Shown: in pieces, positions 30,618 through 40,555 of the stretch
Layout: each line of letters starts with the position of its first letter
How positions within the stretch are numbered: the first letter of the stretch is position 1
NCBI RefSeq assembly: GCF_001620265.1
Contig: NZ_CP012661.1
Coordinates: 3,888,501-3,952,500, forward strand
Length of the DNA: 64,000 bases
Direction of reading: 5' to 3'
DNA from: Frigidibacter mobilis
GTDB taxonomy: Bacteria; Pseudomonadota; Alphaproteobacteria; Rhodobacterales; Rhodobacteraceae
Made by a program: the position numbers and the translations under genes
The notes under the pieces: model-generated
What the model saw: the letters and a program-made list of their open reading frames with translations, nothing else
What the model was told of the DNA's origin: nothing
Database searches by the model: none

Positions 30618-31220
30618 ATGAGCAGACCGAAGCCCCACCTACCGCACCTCGAACTGGCGTGACTACAACGCAGCGCTGGTGAGGCGTTGTCGATCTGGTT
30701 CGATCCCGGGATGCAATGGTTGGCCGGGCCGACTGGGAGGGGCGGGCGTCAACCGATGTTCACCGACGCGGCGGTCCAAGCCTGCTTGACGCTGAAGGCG
30801 CTCTTCGGGCTGCCGCTGCGGCAAACGACAGGCATGGTGGCCAGCCTGCTTGAGCTTGCCGGGTTGGATTGGCCGGTGCCGGACTTCAGCACGCTTTCCC
30901 GCCGCCAGAAGACCCTGACGGTCCACATTCCCTACCGCCCCAGCACGGGTGCCCTGAACCTCCTGATCGACAGCACAGGGGTGAAAGCCGAAGGTGATGG
31001 CGAGTGGTCGGCCAGGAAGCATGGGCCCTCGAAGCCGCGTGACTGGCGCAAGGTTCACCTCGGGATCGATGCGGAAACGCTGGAAATCCGGGCCATCGAG
31101 GTCACCGGCAGTCGCGTTGGCGATGCGCCCATATTGCCCGACCTGCTGGATCAGATCACCGGCGATCAACCCCTAGGCTTGGTCACGGCCGACGGCGCCT
31201 ACGACACCCGGGCCGCCATG
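30618..31220 (+). pseudogene. IS5-family transposase remnant (IS903-like), 3' truncated
   Basis: The frames encode PTYRTSNWRDYNAALVRR, LSIWFDPGMQWLAG, MFTDAAVQACLTLKALFGLPL, LLIDSTGVKAEGDGEW and HLGIDAETLEIRAIEVTGSRVGD, in the order of IS5 transposases. The beginning is shifted twice (near 30636 and 30687) and the C-terminal third is missing, cut at about 31215 where an IS110 remnant begins in the opposite orientation. Confidence 0.85.
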
Positions 31221-31485
31221 TCGTTCTGGTTCTTAACATAAGGCTTGACTAACTTCGGCACGATCAGCCGCACGTTATGGCCGAACGCCGTCAGTGTCAG
31301 CGCCCAGTGATGAGCCGTCGCGCAGGCTTCCATCGCCACCCTGCATCTTGGATGCGTCTGCATGAAGGCGAGGAACTGCTTGCGCGACAGCTTCATGCGA
31401 AATGCGACTTCGCCTTCGGCGTCGCCCCATGGAGCTGAAAGACCTGCTTGGCCAGGTCCACGCCCATGATCGAGACTTCCTTCAT
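31215..31485 (-). pseudogene. IS110-family transposase, N-terminal remnant
   Basis: The DEDD-type N-terminal domain is seen: MKEVSIMGVDLAKQVFQLHG, then FRMKLSRKQFLAFM and RVAMEACATAHHWALTLTAF, ending VKPYVKNQNDMAA. A break near 31425 is repaired by one G. The gene ends abruptly at the junction with the IS5 remnant; the catalytic Ser-containing C-terminal domain is absent. Confidence 0.82.
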
Positions 31486-31584
31486 AGCCTCCTCATCCAG
31501 ATGGGATCACAGTGGCGCAAGTGCCGTCAGGAGGGGCTACCCACCCCATCATCAGAGCCAGTTTGGGGCCATAGCAGATCGCCC

Positions 31585-32964
31585 TCAGTTTTCGCGAAAG
31601 GCCCGGGTCATGTGATCGGTGGCGGGCTTGAGCAGCCACGACAGGGCCGAGCGCTCGCCGGTGGTCAAGTAAGCCTCGACCGGCATGCCCGGCACCGGTG
31701 CTTCGGGCAGGCGCGCCAGTTCGGCAGGCGTGACCTCGATCCGGACGCGATAAAAGCTGGTGCCGCTGCGTTCGTCCTCGATGGTGTTGGGCGAGATGCC
31801 GGCCACCGTGCCGCGGATCTCGGGCGTGGTGCGGGCGTCGAAGGCGGGAAATTTCAGCCGGGCCTCCTGGCCAGGATGCACCTGGTCGATGGATCCGGGA
31901 TCCAGCCGCACATCGAACTCGACCCCCTCCGAAACCGGCACGATCTCGGCCACGGTCTCACCCGGCGCGATCACCCCGCCGAGTGTTGTGGCAGTCATCT
32001 CATGCACGAGGCCATCCACCGGCGCGCGCAGCTGGACCCGCTCGAGCCGGGCGCGATAGGTGACGATCTGCTGCACCAACTCCTCGATTTGGCCCGTGGT
32101 CGCGCGCAGATCGGTGGCGACGCGCTCGCGGAACTCGCTGTCGCTTCGCGCCAGTTCCAGCTGCGCATCGCGGATTGAGTTGGCGAACCCGGCCCGGTCA
32201 GAGCGGTACCGGGCCAACTGGCCCTGCAGATTGGCGCGGCCGGCCTGGGCCTCAAGCAGGCGCGGCCGGGCGGTCAGGCCCTTGGCGATTAGCGCTTCGA
32301 GGTTGCGCAGCTCCTCCTCCGCAAAGCCCAGCTGGGCAGTGGTCGAGGTTATCAGCCCGTCGAGCCCTTCGCGCTGGCCCTCCATCTGGGCGACACGCTC
32401 GATCAGCTGCGCGCTCTGGCTAGCGCGAAGCGCAGTGCGGGCGGTGCGGATCTGCTCCTGCCCGGCGACGACTAGGGCGAGTTCGGCCTCGCCGGACTCA
32501 TCGGGGTCAAGATAGCTTGCGGCCGGGGTGGCGGCAATCGCAGCCATATCCAGTGGGACGGCACTGCCCGGTGCGGTCAGATCCCGCTGCTCGGCCAAAA
32601 GCCGCGCCTGCAGCGCCAGCGCCTCGGCCATGCGGGTGTGCAAGATTCCGAGGTTGGTGCGCAGCGGCAACGGATCCAGCGCGACTAGCACCTGCCCCGC
32701 GCTTACATAGTCGCCGTTGCGGGAATAGATGTGGGTCACGATCCCGCCATCGAGATGCTGCAGCTTGCGGTTCTGGCCCGGGGCCACAGCCTGGCCAGAG
32801 GTAATGATCGCGCCGCTAATCGGCGTTACTATCGCCCAGCCCACCATGGCGATCAGCAGCAGCGGCGCCCCGAGCGCGGCCAGCAGAAGCGGGCGGCCGA
32901 GATCGGTGCGCACCCGCGCACTCGAGCGAAGTGACAAGCTCGGCGCGTCAGCAAGCTTTCTCAT
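31585..32964 (-). CDS. HlyD family type I secretion membrane-fusion protein (second)
   Basis: An intact adaptor of about 459 residues: membrane segment LLLAALGAPLLLIAMVGWAI, the HlyD signature SGQAVAPGQNRKLQHLDGG, a long alpha-helical hairpin, a lipoyl-like VDGLVHEMTATTLGGVIAPGE and the C-terminal PVPGMPVEAYLTTGERSALS, LLKPATDHMTRAF. The start is taken as MRKLADAPS (32964), whose ATG overlaps the ABC stop, rather than 21 bases upstream. It works with the ABC protein encoded before it. Confidence 0.93.
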   Translation of the reverse strand: MRKLADAPSLSLRSSARVRTDLGRPLLLAALGAPLLLIAMVGWAIVTPISGAIITSGQAVAPGQNRKLQHLDGGIVTHIYSRNGDYVSAGQVLVALDPLPLRTNLGILHTRMAEALALQARLLAEQRDLTAPGSAVPLDMAAIAATPAASYLDPDESGEAELALVVAGQEQIRTARTALRASQSAQLIERVAQMEGQREGLDGLITSTTAQLGFAEEELRNLEALIAKGLTARPRLLEAQAGRANLQGQLARYRSDRAGFANSIRDAQLELARSDSEFRERVATDLRATTGQIEELVQQIVTYRARLERVQLRAPVDGLVHEMTATTLGGVIAPGETVAEIVPVSEGVEFDVRLDPGSIDQVHPGQEARLKFPAFDARTTPEIRGTVAGISPNTIEDERSGTSFYRVRIEVTPAELARLPEAPVPGMPVEAYLTTGERSALSWLLKPATDHMTRAFREN

Positions 32965-34903
32965 TCCAAGGCTCCCTTCTGGCACGGCGCATCGACAGCA
33001 TCACCTGAGGCGGCACGCAGGATTGCTTGGAGACGCAACAAACTGGAGGAAGAGAGGTCCGCGCCTGAGGAGGCAGCAGGAGCATCCATGGAAGGAGAAG
33101 ATGCGGTCCGGGCCGGTTGCATCCCTCTCTTGGGTTCGAACGCGGCAGCGCGCAGCGCGTCGGGCTGCAGAAACTGGCCGGGTGCTGAGGGGCCGAGCAC
33201 TTCGTCTCGCGGTCCGAACTGCTTCATCCGGCCCTCCTTCAATACAAGCACCTTGTTCACGGAGAGGATCGCGCTGGGACGATGCGCCATGACGATGACG
33301 GTGCTGCCGCGGGCCCGCATTGCCAAGATCGCATGGCGCAGCGCCTCGTCGCCGGCATGGTCGAGATTGGCATTGGGTTCGTCCAGCACCACGATCGGCG
33401 GATTGCCGAACAGCGCCCGCGCCAGCCCTAGACGCTGCACCTGCCCCCCCGACAGCGGGCAGCCGATGGCCGCGGTCGCATAGCCTTGCGGCAGGGCCAG
33501 GATCATCTCGTGCACGCCGGCAATCCGCGCAGCCTCGAACACCTGCACATCCCGCGCCAGGGGGTCGAAGCGGGCAATGTTGTCGCGGATTGAGCCGGGC
33601 AGCAGCTCTGCGTGCTGCGGCAGATAGCCGATATGGCGTCCCAGAACCTCCGGATCCCATTGGTCAGGGGTGGCGCCGTCAAAGCGGATGTCACCGGCCT
33701 CGGGGCGCCAGATGCCTACCAGCACCCGCGCCAGCACCGACTTGCCCGCAGCCGAGGGGCCGATCACCCCCAGCCCGTCCCCCGGCTCCAGCTCGAAGCT
33801 GACACGGTCCAGCAGACGGGCACCGCCGCCAGCTCCGGCGAGGCGTGTCACGTTTTCGAGCCTGATCCGGCCGGTGGGCGAGGGCAGATCCACAGTGTCA
33901 ATACCAGCCGAGCGCCCGAAGATCTTGCTGGCGCGGGCATGCGCTTGGCGGGCCCGGCCGAGCATGCGCCATTGGCCGATGACTTGGTCGATGGGGGCCA
34001 GCGCTCGGCCCGAGATCACGGAGGAGGCAATGATCATCCCCGGAGACAGCTCGGCCCGCAGCACCAGCCAGGCCGCGAGCGTCAGCATCGCCGATTGCAG
34101 GAACATGCGGAAGGTCTTGGAGAAGGCTCCCACCCCCTCCGACCGCTCGGCTGCGCCTTGGGCCATCGCCAGGCGCGCATCGTGAAGCCGGCTCCACTGG
34201 AACACCATCCGCGCCTGCATGCCATGGGCGGCAATCAGTTCTGAATGTCGCCGGCTCTGGTCGATCATGCCACGCTCCTCCATCTCGAGCTTTCCGGCGC
34301 GGTCGAGCCCACGCCCAACCAGTTGCTGGTTTAGTAGTGCTGCGGCGATGGCCACTGTCGCACCCACCAGCGTCAGCAGTCCCAGCAGCGGATGCACCAG
34401 CGTCAGGACCGTCAGGTAAAGCGGAATCCAAGGCAAATCCATCAGCCCAAGCAGGGCCGGGCTAGCCAAGAAGCTGCGAAGCGTTTCCACATCGCGCAAG
34501 CCCTGCGCCTGCCCGAAGTCCCCGTCCTTTCCGCCACTCTGCGCTCGAATGCCTGCCTCCGGCAGTTGAAGCCAGCGTCCGAAGGCAGGCTCACCGAGAG
34601 CAGCGTCTAGGCGGTGGGCAGCGCGGCCGAGAATGCGGGACCTCAGGAAGTCGAAAACTCCTAAGAAGGCGTAAAGCAGGATCAAGAGCAAGAACAGGCC
34701 CTGCAGCGTCGCCACCGAACCAGAGGTCAGCACCCGGTCATAGACCTGCAGCATGTAGAGGGGCGAGGCCAGCATCAGAAGATTCACGATCGCGCTTAGA
34801 CCTGCCACAGCCAGCAGAGCAGGCCGCAGTCTCCTTTGCGCCAAGCGATAGGGCGAGGGCAGCGGGGAGGAGGTAAAGGACGCTCTCGGGGGGGCACCGG
34901 CAT
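32961..34903 (-). CDS. Type I secretion ABC transporter (second)
   Basis: A PrtD-type exporter with SPLYMLQVYDRVLTSGSVATL in the membrane half, Walker A GPSAAGKSVLARVL, signature LSGGQVQRLGLARAL and Walker B IVVLDEPNANLD, plus a Ser/Ala-rich C-terminal extension of about 70 residues not usual for the family. The intact frame starts with a TTG at 34844, but one more C in the seven-C run at 34888-34894 (G on plus) would extend it to an ATG at 34903 (MPVPPPRASF). This is probably the true start. It forms an operon with hlyD. Confidence 0.92.
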
Positions 34904-35226
34904 AACGGTGGTATCCTTTTCAACGGTGACCTTGCCGGAAAAGTATCCAAAGACGATGAAGAATCCCACATGAGGCCGAGCGTATCGGCGCCATTGTTTT
35001 CAAAGAATTTACAACAAAATTAAGTGTTAAGCGAATGCCCTGCTGGATCAGTAGCCTCCCATGGTTAAAGATGTGCGAAAGGAGAATTTCTCTACAAAAC
35101 CCCTCCTGCAGGCCCTGCTTATGGCAAGCTCGTGGCGCAAACCAAAGGGCAAGGTGCTGATCCATTGAACTGCGCGTCTCCTCCACAGTCGATACCAGAA
35201 TGTGCAGGGTCGTGCAGGGTGTCTAG
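34904..35226. other. Intergenic DNA upstream of the second exporter
   Basis: About 320 bp between the ABC start and IS5 copy 2. It includes an AT-rich part at about 34990-35030 likely to hold the exporter promoter. No gene features are recognised. Confidence 0.4.
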
Positions 35227-36088
35227 GGTCAGGACTCGTTCTCGTTTCATAGCCAGAACATGATGGTTGCGGCGAGGGCGACGGCGGAGAGGAAGACCTT
35301 GGGGCACCTGTCATAGCGGGTGGCGACGCGCCTCCAGTCCTTCAGCCGCCCGAACATGATCTCGATCCGGTTGCGGCGTTTGTAGCGGCGCTTGTCATGC
35401 TTGATGGGCTTGGCGCGCGACTTCCGGCCCGGGATGCAGGGCCTTATCCCTTTGTCTTTCAACGCATCTCTGAACCAGTCGGCATCATAGCCGCGGTCGG
35501 CCAGGAGCCATTCCGCCTTCGGCAGGCTGCCGAGGAGGGCCGCCGCGCCTGTGTAATCGCTGACTTGGCCTGCGGTCATGAAGAACCTGATCGGACGACC
35601 TTCCGCATCGGTGACGGCGTGCAGTTTGGTGTTCATGCCGCCCTTGGTTCGGCCGATCAGGCGGCCCCGCTGGTCGCCGCCCCCCCTTTTTCGACCGCAG
35701 GCTGGTCGCCGTGCGGTGCGCCTTCAGGTAGGTCGCGTCGATCATCACCGTCTTCGGAACGGCCGCCTCGGAGGCCAGCCCCTCCATGATCCGGGCGAAG
35801 ACCCCCATGTCCCCCCACCGCTTCCAGCGGTTGTAGAGCGTCTTCGGCGGGCCATACTCCTTCGGTCCATCGCACCACCGCAAGCCATTGCGATTGATGA
35901 AGATAATACCGCTCAGGACACGCCGGTCATCGACCCGTGGCACGCCATGACTCTTCGGAAAGAACGGCCGAAGACGGGCCATCTGCGCGTCCGTCAGCCA
36001 GAAAAGATTGCTCATCATCACCCCCGTCAGTTCGGGAGCTTGAATCATGCAGCCGCAGCGACCTCAAGCAGATCAATGGGTCCTGACC
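35227..36088 (-). mobile_element. IS5-family (IS427-type) insertion sequence, copy 2
   Basis: 862 bp, inverted relative to copy 1 and one base shorter at the transposase G run. Ends and CTAG flanks (35223-35226, 36089-36092) are as in copy 1. It cuts the 3' end of the DUF3489 gene. Confidence 0.92.
35247..36018 (-). CDS. IS5-family transposase, copy 2 (frame broken at a G run)
   Basis: Same protein as copy 1, with MIDATYLKAHRTA and the C-terminal half GRTKGGMNTKLHAV to CPKVFLSAVALAATIMFWL. The break is at A5G7 (35680-35691 on plus as C7T5). With nine G's both copies would read as one frame. Confidence 0.9.
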
Positions 36089-36092
36089 CTAG

Positions 36093-36562
36093 CTTTGTCT
36101 TCAGAACTCCAGAGATCGCGCCACGCACGGTGTGGGCCTGCCGACCTGTAGGTGCAGCGATCTCGGCAATGGTGGCACCCTCGGGCTCTTACAGCATTGC
36201 TATCAACATAGCCTGCTTCGTCCCGGCGCGCTGAGCCGGCTGCTTCTGCACCGGCGCCTCCACCTGACGTTTGCGAACGGCAACCATCGCCTGCACTACT
36301 ACCGACTCGATCCCCACGACCAGCAACCCGGCCTCGGTGACCACCAGCATCGTGCCGCGCCATCGCCCGTCTCCCGCAAGAGTGGGTCGCTACGGCACGG
36401 GTCGGCATCGACCTCGTGCAGCAACCCTTGATCGATCATCCTGGTGACGACCATCTTCGCCGCCGCGCCCGCCAGCCCCTTGGGCAGCGGCAGCGCAATG
36501 TTCCCGGCGCGCTTGGCGCCGGCGCTGAGAATGAGGGACTGGGTTTCGGTAAGCTTGGTCAT
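36093..36562 (-). pseudogene. DUF3489 domain protein, disrupted by IS5
   Basis: The N-terminal part MTKLTETQSLILSAGAKRAG with GGAA-like GLAGAAAKMVVTRMIDQGLL and the C-terminal part QAMLIAML, then EPEGATIAEIAAPTGRQAHT and VRGAISGVLKTKL, are those of the DUF3489 family, small HTH-like proteins common in alphaproteobacterial prophages and islands. One G near 36380 joins the frames, but a TAA after QAMLIAML remains, and the last residues are lost at the IS5 edge. The gene is probably dead. Confidence 0.75.
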
Positions 36563-36574
36563 GGCAGGCTCCGG

Positions 36575-36936
36575 TTCCGGGGGCGCGGGATGCGCAGTAT
36601 CAGGCCTGCGCCTGGCTGCCGACCAAGTGGGACTGGGTCGATCCGATGAAGGATGCCTCGGCCGAGATCGTGCAGATCGAGGCCGGCCTCAAATCCCGCA
36701 GCCAGGCCATCGCCGAGCGCGGCTATGACGCCGAGCAGGTAGATCGCGAGATCGCAGCCGAGCGCCAGCGCGAACGCGCGCTGGGCCTCGACTTCCGCCG
36801 GCCGGGATCCCCGGCGCAGGGACCGGGAGAGGGCGGGAGCCAGGGGGCTGACAGGAGCGAAGACCGGGACGATGAAGAGGAAGAAGACGCGGACCCTGAC
36901 GCAGATGCGGAACCCGCCTCTAGAGGCAAAAGCTGA
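36575..36936 (+). pseudogene. Phage portal protein (lambda type), C-terminal remnant
   Basis: The frame encodes WLPTKWDWVDPMKDASAEIV, LKSRSQAIAERGYDAEQVDREIAAER and LGLDF, the C-terminal end of lambda-like portal proteins, with an acidic tail. The main body of the gene is missing. It is the leftmost structural gene remnant of the prophage and is in the right place before the prohead protease. Confidence 0.8.
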
Positions 36937-36941
36937 TGCCG

Positions 36942-37340
36942 TCAGACGGCCAGCAGATCCACCCCGGGCAACCGCGCCGCCTTGCGATCGAAGGTCACCA
37001 GCGAAGCGGCGCCAGCGCGGCGTCCCGCCGCAGCAATCATCAGATCCGCAAATCCAAAGCCCTCGTCGCGATACCGGAAAAGCGCTGTCCCCACATCATC
37101 CGCCGCCTCGATCTCGAGTTCGACGGCAGCGAGGAGACCTTCCAGCGCTGCAGAGACTTCGGCGCGACCGTGGCCATAGGCGCGCTCAAGCACCCAGACC
37201 AGTTCGACCATCACCTCACGGCTGATGAACCCCGGCGTCTCGGCGGAAAGACTGCGCATGAAATCGCTGGCCGCAGCAGCCTGCGCCGGATCATCCTGCG
37301 TCAGGAACCGAACCAGAACATTGGTATCGATGGCAATCAT
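36942..37340 (-). CDS. vapC: PIN-domain toxin (VapC type)
   Basis: The 132-residue PIN ribonuclease has MIAIDTNVLVRFL (first Asp), the Glu of VMVELVWVLE and the Asp pair region GFGFADLMIAAAG and LVTFDRKAARLPGV, that is the full acidic site. It would cleave RNA unless bound by its antitoxin. The start overlaps the antitoxin stop by four bases. The pair sits in reverse orientation between two phage structural genes. Confidence 0.9.
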   Translation of the reverse strand: MIAIDTNVLVRFLTQDDPAQAAAASDFMRSLSAETPGFISREVMVELVWVLERAYGHGRAEVSAALEGLLAAVELEIEAADDVGTALFRYRDEGFGFADLMIAAAGRRAGAASLVTFDRKAARLPGVDLLAV

Positions 37341-37588
37341 CTGGTGCGGCGTGGCGCGCCCGCTGCGCCAGCGGCAATGGCCTCGTCCATCGCATTGAGG
37401 CCAACCGGCTCTGCTTGGGGCCGCGCCAGTACGCCTTCCAGTTCGGCGACGGGCCGCGCTTTCAGCAGCCTGACCTCACCGTTCATCACGACATACCGCA
37501 CCTTGTCACCGCTCTTGAGGCCGAGCGCCGCCCTGACATCGCGCGGCAGCGTCGTCTGACCTTTGATGGTCACTGTCGATTCTTGCAT
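37337..37588 (-). CDS. vapB: AbrB/SpoVT-type antitoxin (VapB)
   Basis: The 83-residue product has the SpoVT-AbrB DNA-binding core MQESTVTIKGQTTLPRDVRA and LGLKSGDKVRYVVM, followed by a toxin-binding tail. I chose the internal ATG at 37588 because the upstream in-frame part does not match the family. The operon vapBC is probably autoregulated by this protein. Confidence 0.88.
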   Translation of the reverse strand: MQESTVTIKGQTTLPRDVRAALGLKSGDKVRYVVMNGEVRLLKARPVAELEGVLARPQAEPVGLNAMDEAIAAGAAGAPRRTR

Positions 37589-37680
37589 GCCGTCATTCCT
37601 TACAAATCGACCCCTCTCCTTACCATATCGGCATGCCCTGCCGCAGATCAAGACGGCACCTGCCAGGACAGGACAAACAC

Positions 37681-39035
37681 ATGCATCACGCCCAGATCGC
37701 CCAGCGTGCGTTCAATACGCCGCTGATGGTGGATCCTGCCAAGGCGCTGGCCTTCCTCTCGGGGCTGGGCCCGCGGATCACCGGGCAGGACATCACCTTT
37801 GCGGGCCTGGAGGTAGAGGCTGCCGATCAGGTCGCGGCCGCCCTGCCCTGCCCGCCCGCGCGTCGCTGTTCGGCAATGACCTTGCCCAGCGCCATCAGCG
37901 GAGCGGCAGCCAGCCCTTCGCCATGATCGACGGCATCGCGGTAATCGAGATTGCCGGCACACTGGTGCATCGCGGCGCCTGGATCGGACAATCCTCGGGC
38001 CTCACCTCCTATGAGGGGATTGCGGCGCAGCTGCAGGCGGCGCTCGCCGATCCCGGCATCCGCGGCATCGCTCTCGACATCGACAGCTTTGGCGGCGAGG
38101 TCGCGGGCGCCTTTGACCTCGCCGATCGCATCCGGGCGGCGCGGGCGCAAAAGCCGGTCCATGCCTTTGTCGCCGAGCATGCGCTCTCCGCGGGCTATGT
38201 CCTCGCCTCGCAGGCGGACCGGATCACCCTGCCCCGCACCGGAGCTGTCGGCAGCATCGGCGTGGTGGCACTCCACACCGACATGAGCGGCGCGCTCGAC
38301 CAAAAGGGCATTGCGGTGGCGCTGATCCATGCAGGGGCGCGCAAGGTCGATGCCAATCCCTACCAACCGCTGCCCGAGGGCGTGCGCGATCAGATGCAGC
38401 GCGAGCTGGAGGTCACCCGCTTCCTCTTCGCCGAGACCGTAGCGGCGGGGCGCGGCGATCGGCTGAGTCATGCCGCGGCGCTCGCCACGGAGGCTGCGGT
38501 GTTCCGCGGCGCCGACGCCATCGCGGCCGGCCTTGCCGATGATCTCGCCGATCCGGTCACCGCCTTCCGCGGCTTTGCCGCCGCCCCGCAAAGCAGCAGT
38601 CCCACCAGCAGAAAGGGTTCTCAAATGTCCACCACGCCCAGTCAAACCACAGAAACAGGCGCAGCCTCAGGCACCACGGCACCGCCGGCGGCGGCTGCAC
38701 CTCCCGGCCCGGCACCGGCCACTCCCCAGACACCCGCCGCCGCAACCCCGCCGACCGGCGATGCGACTGCCGCGTCCCGCGAGTCCATCCGTGCCGAGGC
38801 CGCCGAGGTTGCACAAGTCTGCGCGCAGGCCGCGCGGCTCGGAGTCACCATCGACGCCGCCGATGCCGTCACCCGCGGGCTGAAGCCCGAAGCCCTGCGC
38901 GCCAAGGTTCTCGCCGATCTCGCCGCGCGCAGCGATGCGGCTGGCATCATTGCCACCGCCCCGGCCGCGGCCGCCGCCAAGGACAGCCCGATCATCGCCG
39001 CAGCCAGGAAGGCTGCCTCGGACGCGAAGCGCTGA
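37681..39035 (+). CDS. Phage S49-family prohead protease (frameshifted as given)
   Basis: The capsid maturation protease begins MHHAQIAQRAFNTPLMV and contains the SppA/S49 core: MIDGIAVIEIAGTLVHRG, GIALDIDSFGGEVAGAFDLAD and the nucleophile serine in AEHALSAGYVLAS, then TGAVGSIGVVALHTDMSGAL. A Pro/Ala-rich linker and a scaffold-like C-terminus follow. One C near 37850 joins the first 56 residues to the rest. It follows a portal remnant and precedes the decoration protein, the lambda order. Confidence 0.88.
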
Positions 39036-39069
39036 TCGGCGCGCACCCGTCATTCCCGGAGACTGAACC

Positions 39070-39495
39070 ATGCCCGTCCTGACCCAGCCGCCCAGCATGG
39101 GCGACGTCCTCAAATACGAGGTCAACCCGAACTACACCCGCGAGGTGGTGACGCTCCTCGCGGGCACGCCCTACCCGGTCGGCGCCGTGCTCGGCAAGAT
39201 CACCGCCAGCGGCAAGTACAAGCTCGCGACCAGCGACGGCAGCGATGGCGCCCAGACCGCCAGCGCCGTGCTGCTCTATGCCGTTGACGCCACACTGGCC
39301 GACGCCACCGGCATCGTGGTCGCCCGTGGCCCCGCCATCGTGTCGCGCGCCGGCCTCGCCTACGACGCCACCGTCGATGACGCGGCCAAGATCACCACCA
39401 AGATCGGCCAGCTCGCCGCCGCGGGCAGCGGATGCGGTGCCGGGGATGGTGGCGTCGTTCTGGCGCTGACAGGGTTTCTGACTAGCAGGACCTGA
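39070..39495 (+). CDS. Phage head decoration protein (gpD type)
   Basis: The 141-residue product has VLKYEVNPNYTREVVTLLAG, YPVGAVLGKITASGKYKL and ATGIVVARGPAIVSRAGLAYDA, typical of head decoration proteins that stabilise the capsid. The last 20 or so residues, after KIGQLAAAG, look atypical, so the 3' end may have been replaced where the DprA-PRTase cassette was inserted. Confidence 0.82.
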   Translation: MPVLTQPPSMGDVLKYEVNPNYTREVVTLLAGTPYPVGAVLGKITASGKYKLATSDGSDGAQTASAVLLYAVDATLADATGIVVARGPAIVSRAGLAYDATVDDAAKITTKIGQLAAAGSGCGAGDGGVVLALTGFLTSRT

Positions 39496-39582
39496 AGAAC
39501 TGGTGGTCGAGGTTCTACTTGCGAAGCTGCGACCTTCTGTGAAAGGTATGGCATGCCAATGCTGCTGACTGGCCGGTCTCTA

Positions 39583-39611
39583 TTGCTTCCGAGCGGCACG
39601 TTCTGTATATG
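39583..39611 (+). promoter_or_regulatory. Putative sigma70 promoter of the DprA-PRTase cassette
   Basis: TTGCTT (39583-39588), a 17-bp spacer and TATATG (39606-39611), 36 bp before the dprA-like start. The cassette thus seems to have its own promoter, as expected of a prophage moron. Confidence 0.45.
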
Positions 39612-39646
39612 TTCTCATCCAGCAGTCAGGAAAAACAGGCAAGCGC

Positions 39647-40555
39647 ATGCAACTTGAGTTCGCCTCACAAGACTTCACGGAACGCGCTGTCTCGCCATTC
39701 CTTGAACTTGGTGCCTACGAAGCACTCTGGGACGAGCAGAAAGCGAGCTTCAAGACCATCGCCGACCTCTTCGCGCGTCAGAAGGGGGCGCTGCCTTCCG
39801 ACTTCGTCGAACGGGCAAGAGCCACAGCCTATGCCAACGCCGTTCATGACCAACTGCGCTCTGCCGGCGTAGTTCACTACGGCGTCCGCATACATGGGGC
39901 GGGCGATTATCCGGATCGCTTGCGTGTGGCCCAGCATCCCATCGAAGTCCTCTATTTTCAGGGATGGTGGGATCTCGTGAATTCTCCGAGGTCAGTGGCT
40001 GTCGTCGGGACCCGTAATCCATCGGAGGAGGGCGTGGCGCGGACGCGCAGACTGGTCCGCTCGCTAATCGGAGATGACTTCACGATTGTTTCCGGCCTGG
40101 CCGCCGGGATCGATACCGCGGCACATACCGCAGCAATCGAGCAAGGCGGACGCACCATCGCGGTGCTTGGGACGCCCCTGTCGATGGCTTATCCAGCCGC
40201 GAACCGCAAGCTTCAGGCCGAGATCGCAAAGAACCACCTGCTGATCAGTCAGGTGCCAGTGAAACGCTACTTCAATCAGAAGAACCCTGTCGCAAACAAC
40301 TTCTTCTTCCCGGAGCGCAACATCACTATGTCGGCGCTCACGCAGGCTACGATCATCGTGGAAGCAGGCGAGACTTCCGGCACCCTGATCCAAGCACGCC
40401 ACGCGCTTAAGCAAGGTCGAAAGGTGTTCATCCTGGACAGCAACTTCCGGAAACCCAACCTGAAATGGCCTCACACGTTCGAAGAGCGCGGCGCAATCCG
40501 CGTGGCCGACTATCACGATATCCGGCGATACCTTGTTCCCGTCCCGTCTCACTAA
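39647..40555 (+). CDS. DprA/Smf-like protein of a mobile cassette
   Basis: The 302-residue product has the DprA Rossmann (SLOG-like) domain: RSVAVVGTRNPSEEGVART, IVSGLAAGIDTAAHTAAIEQ, GTPLSMAYPAANRKLQ, FFFPERNITMSALTQATIIVE and AGETSGTLIQARHALKQGR. Family DprA loads RecA on incoming ssDNA in transformation. Here the gene is shorter, has an unusual N-terminus (QDFTERAVSPFLELGAYEAL) and lacks the C-terminal winged helix. It overlaps a ComF-like phosphoribosyltransferase by 23 bp and lies between phage head and tail genes. A role in defence or nucleic-acid sensing rather than competence is my inference. Confidence 0.88.
   Translation: MQLEFASQDFTERAVSPFLELGAYEALWDEQKASFKTIADLFARQKGALPSDFVERARATAYANAVHDQLRSAGVVHYGVRIHGAGDYPDRLRVAQHPIEVLYFQGWWDLVNSPRSVAVVGTRNPSEEGVARTRRLVRSLIGDDFTIVSGLAAGIDTAAHTAAIEQGGRTIAVLGTPLSMAYPAANRKLQAEIAKNHLLISQVPVKRYFNQKNPVANNFFFPERNITMSALTQATIIVEAGETSGTLIQARHALKQGRKVFILDSNFRKPNLKWPHTFEERGAIRVADYHDIRRYLVPVPSH

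Larger units (their letters stand above)
27197..36092. mobile_element. Composite-transposon-like segment bounded by two inverted IS5 copies
   Basis: Two nearly identical IS5 copies in opposite orientation (27201-28063 and 35227-36088) enclose about 7.2 kb with a second RTX gene, an HTH gene, IS remnants and an ABC/HlyD exporter pair. All four IS ends abut CTAG, the target tetramer of this IS group, so the flanks do not show whether the copies moved together or apart. Confidence 0.55.

Noticed and set aside
36073-36408. Minus-strand open frame over the DUF3489 region
   Set aside because: It is an out-of-frame reading of the DUF3489 gene, rich in Arg and His.
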